From assembly GCF_025370935.1 (NCBI RefSeq), contig NC_133482.1:1533787-1597786 (forward strand): 64,000 nt of DNA, in the 5' to 3' direction. The notes under the pieces were generated by a model. That model ran no database searches. It saw only the letters and a program-made list of their open reading frames with translations, and had not been told where the DNA came from. The position numbers and the translations under genes were made by a program. Of the stretch, positions 53,401-59,449 are shown piece after piece. The stretch comes from Choristoneura fumiferana. Lineage: Eukaryota; Arthropoda; Insecta; Lepidoptera; Tortricidae. Position 1 is the first letter of the stretch, and every line of letters starts with the position of its first letter.

Positions 53401-56010
53401 AGTTTGAAGTCGGTGCCTCAGCATAAGCCAGCAGGAGTGATTAAAGCCAAATACATATGTAGGTGAGGTAGACGACTATAGCTCCACTCCTGCTGGCTCG
53501 TACTGAGGCACCGACTTCAAAGTAGTAGAAAATTATTTTCAAGGTTATTGAAGTAGAAACCATGTTTTGTTAAAAAACTTTTTTTGTAAATTATATTAAA
53601 ACTATTATACCTATTATGTAGGGCTATCGGTTAAAGCGTGAAAAGGTGACAGACAGATGGGCATTTCTATGTAGGGTACACCTGAGTTTATCTCTCTGAT
53701 TTCAACACAATTTAGAAGGTAGACTCAGTTCATGATTCCGAGCTGGAAAAACAAGGTCTCCAGATGGATGTGTCCGTTTTGTTACGAATTTTTCTTAATG
53801 TTTTTCGTAATAAACGGACACATCCATACAATATTTTGGGGACACATCTGGAGACCCTGTTTTTCCAGCTCGGAATCATGGACTGTATCTGAGTCACCAA
53901 ATTTTGTAGATAGAAATGCCCAGATTGATTGGTCGATAAGTAAGTAACTATGTCGATGTACTTTTACCTAGTATACCTACGGTATAACCAACCAATGAAA
54001 ATCAAATAAGCAATGACTCGGTCAATGAACAATGAAAACTGTATAGTCCATTTACTAATACTGTACCTTATTTCTCGACTGCATCCAGGCGTTGGGGACT
54101 TGTACCCCGACCTGATCTTCTTCGTCTTGCTCTTCGTCTTCGTATCACACTGTTTGGCCAAATCGTCCCTCTGGTCGCTCTTCTTGATTCTCCCAAGTGC
54201 TTGAAGGTTCTGGGTATTCTTGGGCATCTTCGTAGGTTTATCGACGCTGTTATCGCTGTTCTGTTTTTCGTTAAAGTTCCGTACACTCTTCGAATAGTGA
54301 GAGGATTTTGAAACTGAAAAAAAAATTGGTAGTTGATGAAAAAAAATCGCGTGTGGGAACTACGCGCCAAGTCCTCCCATTCCGTGAGGAGGCCTGAGCC
54401 GAGGAGGACGAATATAGGCCTATGTGATGATGATGATAATATTATTAAATCGCTCGCAATTTATGATAATAACGGCTCAGTTTCATTGCTTGAAAACTCG
54501 GTCGTCATACTGACTTCCCGCAAGCGAAATAGCGATTAGTGAAACCCAAATACAGCAGGGCTACTATGAAACTCGAAACTCGAAGTTCGTGTCGTACCGT
54601 CCCTCTCGCTCGCACGAAGCCACCCAAATCACGCATGCGGGTCCTTTCGACCAGTGCAAACGGTTCCCCGAATGCAGGCCTTATGGCACGCGTTATGAAA
54701 ATCTCCCGTACCCTACATATGCGGACCCTATCGACCAATGAAAATGGAAAATGACTTTCTGCCAAGTTTCTTGCGGCGCATTATCTTCTTGGCAATGATG
54801 CATGGTCTTTCCGAGAGCGCTGGTAGTTTAAAAAATGACGTGTTAAAGTGCCCATTGCGGCCTATTTACTGAATAAATGTTTTGTATTTGATTTGGTTCC
54901 ACGAATGCAGACCCTATGGCATGTGTTATGAAAATCTCCCGTACCCTACATGCGGGCCCTATGGACCAATGAAAACGGATCCCCGAATGCAGGCCTATGG
55001 CACGCGTTATGGAAATCTCCCGTACCCCACATGCGGGCCCTATGGACCAATGAAAACGGATCCCCGAATGCAGGGCTGTGGCATGCGATATGAAAATCTC
55101 CCGTACCCCGCATGAAGGCCCTACCGACCAATGAAAACGGTTCCCCGAATGCAGGCCCTTGCATGCGTTATGCTGGCACTTCACTTGGCATATTCACCGA
55201 AATATTTGGGTGTACGAATGAGATGCACTATTTCATTTCTAGCATGAACGGTGGAGATGTCAATAGCGCAACGCGAGTACACAACACCAAGTGAAGTGCC
55301 CCCATTATGGAAATCTCCCGTACCCCGCATGCAGGCTCTATCGCCCAATGAAACTGGGCATAGGCTGCGCTGGTACAGATCTATTAAATAATGTTTTTCC
55401 ATCGTATTTTATCGGTTAAGTTTGTATTTATATTGCTTTCTCAATCAGCTTCAGTAAGCTAGTTGAGATAGCAAGATGAATAGGTACCGTGAACTGCTTC
55501 AACTTTGCCCTTTGGCCCCAACATTGCCTGATTCAATTTAGAGTCGATAACTAGCACCTTTCTAGGTTTTTAAACGTTTATCCCCCCATAATAATAATTC
55601 CCGTGTAGATAAAAGTTTAAAACCTATAAGAGTGCTAAGTTATCGACTCTAAATCGAATCAGGCAATGTTGGGCCAGGAGGCAAAGTTGAAGCAGTTTAC
55701 GGTACGAATTTTCCGACAAAATACGATGGCACAACATTATTCGATACATCTGTACATCTGTACTTATCTGTATTAAGTATAGAATATTAAAAACTTACAA
55801 AACTTCTCTTGAGTCTGCTTGATCAGCTGTTGCAGCAGTTCGGCGGAGGGCGAGCGCTCGGCGAGGCTCGGGTATTTCCGGAGAGACTTCGCGAAAGCGG
55901 CGAAGTCGCGGTGCGTCTGCTGGCTGGGGCTGCAGGGAGCTAGAAAAGGACAACGTTAATCCTACTGATGTTATAAAATGTTTGTGAGTATGTGTGTGTC
56001 TGTGTGTGTG

Positions 56011-56088
<78 letters not shown>

Positions 56089-56363
56089 AAGAGAGAGAGC
56101 AACATTTATTTACACGTATTCGATAGGTACATAGAAAAATACGTTAGAAGAAAATTTGTAACAAGGCTATCCAGCCTTGTGATTCATTTATACATACATC
56201 AATTCAAAATTTTAATTTTCCGGGTCCGGGTCCGGGTTTTTACCTCTGTCAGTGGATGGGCCTCCCCTGTAGCTCTGAGATCCGGTGGGAGAGATGGGGG
56301 AGGGAGAGCGGCTCCCGAGGGGGGACTCTCTCCCGTAACTATCCACCTCGAAGTTACCTTGAG
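45378..56363 (-). CDS. Unrecognised multi-exon gene coding a long helical repeat protein
   Basis: I do not recognise this gene. Exons on the minus strand, 5' to 3': 56244-56363, 55799-55939, 54067-54313, 52847-53000, 51873-51965, 50862-50883, 50040-50098, then 49431 down to about 45378. Every junction is GT-AG and the phases agree at all seven joins. The N-terminal part is Ser/Pro-rich. The last exon opens with a Cys cluster (KVCCVCKKPLPCDCF) and then codes over 1,200 residues of charged helices. About 20 loose repeats of 45-60 residues show I-x-x-W-[LFVI], a P-x-D turn and F-x3-L-x3-L. A Cys-rich tail follows. Over 1,600 residues in total, probably longer at both ends. Charged coiled or helical-repeat scaffolding is a guess from composition. 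A frame break lies at 47383-47387 and another is likely near 45455. Confidence 0.75.
47377..49431 (-). CDS. Repeat-protein gene, last exon, first frame segment
   Basis: Starts after the acceptor TCTCTTTCCAG with STSFTPEELKVCCVC and runs open for about 680 codons to a TGA at 47377. Repeat cores with Trp codons near 49308, 49143, 49026, 48555, 48399, 48264 and 47721: SWLKELPVYANENPHD, MWLPADERDREAFKN, NWLQKITFDDEAK, NWFSKLAKDG, DWVGGLPGAPDINK, NWLRNTGAKAGIDI, DWISKQNLPIDHAEK. No signal peptide or membrane segment. The acceptor, not an ATG, sets the 5' end. Confidence 0.85.
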   Translation of the reverse strand, partial: STSFTPEELKVCCVCKKPLPCDCFSEEELEEKRKLEDIVCSWLKELPVYANENPHDKFIRDAVIKKLIDTISLIKDDEFDDKGKEIIKLSIARMPMWLPADERDREAFKNKITNNLFDKIKAFRHRDKFYDSIENWLQKITFDDEAKLDKEKLASEFSKALKEIALDRPSNDSVYREMLKSKIFDMLAVLPIKSSFVKNDILNLLSDKLADTLLRLPKEEIKPDPKPTSTTSVRDEIETILMDSFKNNPIIDSLSTDVKQKAAKDLIPKLQGILLNRDGRNVSQELDGEIRNWFSKLAKDGVYVDEKDQDEFIKDLSTKLKVPDFIKMIKEEEKSGELVQLLLDWVGGLPGAPDINKPEIRVMVEDLANDLQEMQQSGDETELIRRVGNWLRNTGAKAGIDIRPGTEEEFAKKLVPKISQLNKSRKRWSRNSQSFRFNSTMDDTQLKNALMDDIHDVIDLSHVTNRDEVESKLNDILADLVMRGIDPDDARDQILSVLESGNISGEEALNISDKLMARANEMSRSIRSNDMSSDFISHGKPTTSTPQKQLKRKSYEERKYYDDLNAQIYDWISKQNLPIDHAEKQAIARELASDLLDRQKYLQLNPGAKTSPREESENLKYQIFKRLNKQVDNAVLNSLLSKADSLMTMIKRTPVPILVNRQFDQEYKDDRLIQDSDEFVQEKP
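50040..50098 (-). CDS. Repeat-protein gene, 59-nt exon
   Basis: Acceptor TTCTATTTCAG, donor GTAAGTGG. Codes GSPSLSLGPKPWQFCGLPVA after the phase 1 join; ends in phase 0, matching the start of the last exon. Confidence 0.8.
50145..50272 (+). repeat. LINE 3' tail
   Basis: GGGCCGGCAACGCACCTATG, CGGGGGTGATTGCTTCCCAT and ATACTCGTTTGGC, ending in TATAAAAAAAT. Same tail as the minus-strand fragment at 22735-23340. Confidence 0.75.
50300..50800. repeat. Repeat family C
   Basis: AACTGGCCAAGTTCGTGTCG, GTTTCGCCATGTCTCTCTG, TAAGGGTTCCATAGCC and GTGTCCGACACGCTCTTGGC. Similar to 31290-31672. Confidence 0.65.
50862..50883 (-). CDS. Repeat-protein gene, 22-nt microexon
   Basis: Acceptor CTTTTTCAG behind a long pyrimidine tract, donor GTGAGA. 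Adds ESDSASA plus one base, moving the phase from 0 to 1 exactly as the next exon requires. Confidence 0.65.
50955..51180. repeat. Short-motif repeat field
   Basis: AGTTGGGAATACGTTG-type units repeat at 51045-51125, with inverted relatives (ATTCCCAACTCAACGC) in the same element. Probably MITE-derived. Confidence 0.5.
51196..51827. mobile_element. AT-rich TIR element holding a repeat A copy
   Basis: GAGATGGGCATTAATCGAT at the left mirrored by TCGATTACATTTATGCCCATCTC at the right; rich in AATCGATTAAT words. A repeat A copy occupies 51590-51753. Confidence 0.7.
51590..51753 (+). repeat. Repeat family A, nested
   Basis: GATTTGAATGCTGTTTG to GGCTAGGTTAGGTTATTAAT, inside the ATCGATT-rich TIR element. 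Confidence 0.75.
51873..51965 (-). CDS. Repeat-protein gene, 93-nt exon
   Basis: Acceptor AATTTCAG, donor GTAAGT. Thirty-one codons: LAYPVCPTMQSRYERHKRE then HHSLCSKVFKRS. The Cys/His spacing (C-x-P...H-x4-HH-x2-C) is noteworthy, but I do not assign a zinc finger. Confidence 0.85.
52036..52262 (-). mobile_element. Helitron-like repeat
   Basis: ACTAGATGTTGCCTGGGACT, CCGAATTTCATCCAAATCG and CAAACTTTCGCATAAGTGGG; antisense of the family. Confidence 0.65.
52356..52475. mobile_element. MITE family G
   Basis: TTTCCATTAAAGATGTGCGAGG, CTCAGCTGTTTCCACTAAGC and TAGTAAATGGAGCTATTCT. Confidence 0.65.
52505..52770 (+). mobile_element. RTE-type LINE 3' end
   Basis: GCAGTGGGCGGGGCACAACT to AGCAGCGGACGTTTTTCGGC and a (GATGAT)n tail. 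Lies in an intron of the repeat-protein gene, antisense to it. Confidence 0.85.
52847..53000 (-). CDS. Repeat-protein gene, 154-nt exon
   Basis: Acceptor CTACATCCAG, donor GTAAGG. Codes VRDSFDYLSSSIARPPPGV, then an Arg/Asp-rich run and SLRDSLVKVFGEQEPV. GC-rich compared with neighbouring introns. Confidence 0.85.
53065..53575. mobile_element. Fold-back repeat, family F, copy 2
   Basis: GAAATCGAGGGCAACCCTCG and a hairpin TGGAACCGACTTCAAAAACC / GGTTATTGAAGTAGAAACCA enclosing CAGCAGGAGTG / CACTCCTGCTG, as in 12655-13490. Confidence 0.8.
53655..53932. mobile_element. Palindromic fold-back element
   Basis: GATTCCGAGCTGGAAAAACA and GGTCTCCAGATGGATGTGTCC at the left; GGACACATCTGGAGACC and TTTTTCCAGCTCGGAATCATG at the right; outer GGGCATTTCTA / TAGAAATGCCC. 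An intronic hairpin of about 270 bp. Confidence 0.85.
54067..54313 (-). CDS. Repeat-protein gene, 247-nt exon
   Basis: Acceptor TTTTTTTTCAG, donor GTACAG. Lys/Ser/Asn-rich: SKSSHYSKSVRNFNEKQ, GRIKKSDQRDDLAKQ, DTKTKSKTKKIRSGYKSP. Phase 1 in, phase 2 out. Confidence 0.82.
54349..54440 (+). mobile_element. SINE T2, 3' fragment
   Basis: CGTGTGGGAACTACGCGCCA to GAATATAGGCCTATGTGATG and (GATGAT)n. Confidence 0.6.
54552..54615. mobile_element. Half copy of MITE P3
   Basis: CAGGGCTACTATGAAACTCG and ACTCGAAGTTCGTGTCGTAC; the second arm is missing. Confidence 0.65.
54761..54893 (+). mobile_element. LINE 3' end
   Basis: TTTCTTGCGGCGCATTATCT, GGTCTTTCCGAGAGCGCTGG, GCGGCCTATTTACTGAATAA. Same family as 33948-34090, opposite strand. 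Confidence 0.75.
55174..55302. mobile_element. Small TIR element inside the minisatellite
   Basis: GGCACTTCACTTGG at the left, CCAAGTGAAGTGCC at the right. TTATG flanks both sides, a possible target duplication. Confidence 0.65.
55486..55711. mobile_element. Palindromic MITE
   Basis: CCAACATTGCCTGATTCAAT and TTTAGAGTCGATAACT at the left; AGTTATCGACTCTAAATCG and GAATCAGGCAATGTTGG at the right. In an intron of the repeat-protein gene. Confidence 0.85.
55799..55939 (-). CDS. Repeat-protein gene, 141-nt exon
   Basis: Acceptor CTTTTCTAG, donor TGTAAGT. Codes PCSPSQQTHRDFAAFAKSL, RKYPSLAERSPSAELLQQL and IKQTQEKF: an amphipathic helix after a Ser/Gln lead. Phase 1 at both sides; the alternative frame hits a stop. 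Confidence 0.85.
55984..56099. repeat. (GT)n/(GA)n microsatellite
   Basis: A GT-rich run passes into long GA runs interrupted twice by GGGAAA. Confidence 0.95.
56244..56363 (-). CDS. Repeat-protein gene, 120-nt exon (most 5' secure exon)
   Basis: Acceptor TGTTCCAG, donor GGTAAAA. Ser/Pro/Gly-rich: QGNFEVDSYGRESPLGSRS, PSPISPTGSQSYRGGPST. Phase 1 in and out, matching the next exon. The gene must continue upstream. Confidence 0.7.
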
Positions 56364-56399
56364 CTGGAACACAGAGATATAATAATGTAGACATTTTTT

Positions 56400-57980
56400 T
56401 TTCGATTTTACCCGCAAGTTAATTATGTAGCAAGTAACGGAAATTAAGAAAAACATGGTGTAGAGGTGGCGCACCCAATTTTAATACCTCTGCTACTTAT
56501 AAAGTTAGTAAATAACACTAAAGTTAGTAAATAACAATAAACACACAGGACGGGTGCGGGGCGGGTCGGGTCAGGAGTGCGGCAGGCCTGCTATTTACTT
56601 AGCTCTATATCAGAAGTTCCCAAAGTGGTCCAAGGGGGGCGTTCAAGTAATACGTAACGCAATTTTTGGAGATTTTTGACCCCCCCCCCCCATGTAACGC
56701 GCCGTAACATTTTTCTTTACCCGAAGTTACGTAACACCCAAATTACCATTTTTTAGCTTTTGCTTTAGCAGTTTCCGAATTAATAATAATAATATTAATA
56801 AATCTTTATTGTTCAAAACACATGTATAATTACAATATGAACCCTGGAGACTGTGTTAGTTTTCACTGTGTTACAGTCTCCAGTAGAACTATACCATAAG
56901 TGCGAGAGACAAACAATGTATTTCCTAACAGATACCCTCTGATCTCAACCCTCGTTGCTATCAAAAGTATAAGATAAATAATAAATAAATAAATAAACTA
57001 ATTATTAAATCAACATTTTTTATTACAAATTTAGTTCACAATTAAACATCTTTAAACTTTAAATTACTACAATAGTAAGTAAGGCCGCGCGCCGCTCCAT
57101 TTTGTCAAATTACGGGACAAATACGTAATGGGACGGGATGATCAATTACGGTGACAGTCCCGTATATACCGGACGGATGGCAACCCCTCGTATATAGGCC
57201 ACGTAAATAGGCCCGTCGAACTCCCAACCGACCAGCTACTGATCCGCTGCCGTCCAATGTGTTGTGTTTAAGATTTTGCGGAAGAATTTTTAAGGTTTGA
57301 AGAAGTTACGGAACCATACGTACTCCGGCAGGGTTCCGGCCGTTGTGGGGGGAATTCAGTGAGATTAATTGGAGGGGATGAGGGCGACATTTTGCAGTGG
57401 GCTAGCTGCAACAACACGAATAAATAAGAAAAAAAAAAACATGTTTAGTGCAAGCTGTTATCTTTTAGAATAATTGAAACTCAAACTCACAAAATTTATT
57501 GACAACAAAAACACTACATCACAACAAAAACACAGTAAAAACATAAATAGGAGACGAGAGAAAAATTAAAGACGTATATATGCTGTAGTGTGATGCCAAA
57601 AGGACTCAGTTCAGCATTAATTTTAATTGATTGATTATTAGTACTATAAGTAGGTATGTATTTTTATTAGGTACCTACCTATAGATATTTCATAATTATA
57701 TTTTGTTAATGTTCGATTAATCTTGTTAAAAATTAATAACTTTTTGACAAAGTGCACCTATTGGAAAGCACATTATGGGAAAGTGTGTTTTACGATATTA
57801 ATCCAAAAATTAGTCCAAATAATACCACAGTTGATGTGGTAGATGCTATTATAAAGACAATACTAATAGAACTACATATACATTTCACTAACACCATGTG
57901 ACATATTTTGCAACACTAACAAATGATGAATCCTAGTTATCTGAATAAATATTTTTTATTATTATTATAAGTGCAACAGT
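56400..57980. other. No secure gene feature
   Basis: Possible intron or 5' sequence of the repeat-protein gene. Contains a C10 run near 56680 and an AATAATAATATTAATAAATC tract at 56775 that looks like a retroelement 3' end. A GC-richer block is at 57080-57380. Confidence 0.4.
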
Positions 57981-58070
57981 ATCCAGAACTGTGCCAAGTA
58001 GCGAAACGGTGCGGTTTTGCGTAGCGAAACTGTAAAACAGAGTGGAGATTAGCAGTGTAAAGATGACGGT

Positions 58071-58155
58071 GTATTCCCACTAGTTCCATTCCATTGACTG
58101 TACTATAATAGAGTTCTATAATGGTACTGTCAATGGAGCAAGTGGGAACACACCA
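58071..58155. mobile_element. Short palindromic MITE
   Basis: GTGTATTCCCACTAGTTCCA and GGAGCAAGTGGGAACACAC flank ATTGACTGTAC / GGTACTGTCAAT. Confidence 0.75.
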
Positions 58156-58429
58156 TGATGACTAGGAAAGCTGTGAAACTATGTGCAGATGAATGACGTA
58201 AAAACACGAAGCGAAACTGTGAAACAGTGGCAGATAAGTTATGTAAAAAGATGCGCAGCGAAGCTTGTAAAAAGCTTGTGCAAGGGAGCCACTGGCATAG
58301 GTCAAATCCATAGCGAAGCTGTCAAATATTGCGCATATAAGCCACCGCTCATATGCACACTACAACAATGAGTACATGAGTACTTTGTGCAAAAATACAT
58401 GGCAAAGGTGTTAAAATGGTGTGCAGATC

Positions 58430-58578
58430 AGTACCACTACCATGAGTTTACAGTGACGCCGTACTCGATAGCGACGACGTAAATTATTTGTAGAGGCGCT
58501 GTACAATTCTCCATACAAATAATTTACGCCGTCGCTATCGAGTACGGTCACTGTAAACTCATGGTAGCGGTACTGTGG
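58430..58578. mobile_element. Palindromic MITE
   Basis: TACCATGAGTTTACAGTGAC mirrored by GTCACTGTAAACTCATGGTA, with CTCGATAGCGACG / CGTCGCTATCGAG inside. Loop holds TAGAGGCGCTGT, as in 4030-4228. Confidence 0.88.
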
Positions 58579-58799
58579 TGTAAAGATGCATAGCGAAACT
58601 ATGAAACAATGTGCAGATGAGTATAAAATTCGTAGCAAATCTGTAAAAAGGTGTGTAGAGATGAGCTATGTAAAGAAACGTGGCACAACAGTGTCACACG
58701 AGTGGTGTTCAAATGCGTAGCGAGGTTGTGCAAATGAGCGGTGTTAAAGAAATTAAGCGTAGCCGATGTAAAGATGTGTAGCGAAGCTATGAAATAATA

Positions 58800-58948
58800 T
58801 CGTCGGGTGACAACCAGAAGTCACTAATTAGGTAGGTAGGTACCACTTAAAGTCAAGAAGGATAATAGCATCGCATAGCATAGTAGGGTTCCACAAAAAA
58901 AAATTTGCAGCTAGTGACTTCTAGTTGTCAACTTGTCACCTGACGTTA
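58800..58948. mobile_element. Inverted-repeat MITE
   Basis: GTCGGGTGACAACCAGAAGT and CACTAATTAGG at the left; CTAGTGACTTCTAGTTGTCA and GTCACCTGACG at the right. Confidence 0.7.
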
Positions 58949-59008
58949 TGCTCAGATGCAGAGTGAGGTTGCGAAGTGGAACCGACTATGTTTCTCCAGT
59001 TTATGGAC

Positions 59009-59124
59009 CTGATAGGTGCTGGTGTAGCTCCCGGGGTAGATCTGTGAACTCTCGTCGGCCTTCGGACCTCGCGTGTCCACGCCCCTGCTGAGACGAGACG
59101 GAATGGCCGGGTAGGAAAAAGTAC
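59009..59124 (-). CDS. Candidate upstream exon of the repeat-protein gene
   Basis: Acceptor CGTTCCAG; open in phase 1: TFSYPAIPSRLSRGVDTRGP, KADESSQIYPGSYTSTYQ, then a weak CAG|GTCC donor in phase 0. The Ser/Pro/Tyr style resembles exon 56244-56363, but the phases do not join directly, so another exon would lie between them. Confidence 0.35.
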
Positions 59125-59149
59125 CTGGAACGGTCGATTCGGCGTTAAG

Positions 59150-59232
59150 CCTAGGCTACGTTTCCATTAGAGATGTGCGAGGATGCATTGCGAGGAATGT
59201 GTTTGTTGTAAACCAATAGAAACGCTTCATTT
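59150..59232. mobile_element. Half copy of MITE G
   Basis: GTTTCCATTAGAGATGTGCG and ACCAATAGAAACGCTTCATTT. Confidence 0.65.
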
Positions 59233-59448
59233 GACGACCGGATGGCCAAGGGGTTAGAGAACCTGACTACGAAGCTTGAGGTCCTGGGTTCGATCCCCGG
59301 CCGGGGCAGATATTTGTATGAATAATACTAATGTTTGCTCTCGGGTCTTGGGTGTTTTAATATGTATTTAAGTATGTATTTTATCTATATAAGTATGTTT
59401 ATCCGTTGCCTAGTATCCATAGTACAAGCTTTGCTTAATTACCGGTGT
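59233..59448 (+). mobile_element. SINE T1
   Basis: GGATGGCCAAGGGGTTAGAG (A box region), GGTTCGATCCC (B box), ATATTTGTATGAATAATACT, ending at AAGCTTTGCTTAATTACCGG, directly before the satellite. Confidence 0.85.
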
Positions 59449-59449
59449 G

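Larger units (their letters stand above)
54640..55365. repeat. Intronic minisatellite, unit about 80 bp
   Basis: About six units. Core words per unit: CCCCGAATGCAGGCC, GGCACGCGTTATG, AAATCTCCCGTACCC, ACATGCGGGCCCTATGGACC, AATGAAAACGG. Interrupted by a LINE 3' end at 54761-54893 and by a small TIR element at 55174-55302. Confidence 0.85.
57985..58980. repeat. Degenerate short-unit repeat field with MITE insertions
   Basis: Diverged units of about 45-60 bp built on GTAGCGAAACTGTGAAAC, GTGCAGATGAGT and TATGTAAAGA recur at least ten times on one strand. Three palindromes interrupt them at 58071-58155, 58430-58575 and 58800-58945. Unit identity is low, so this is an old array. Confidence 0.65.
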
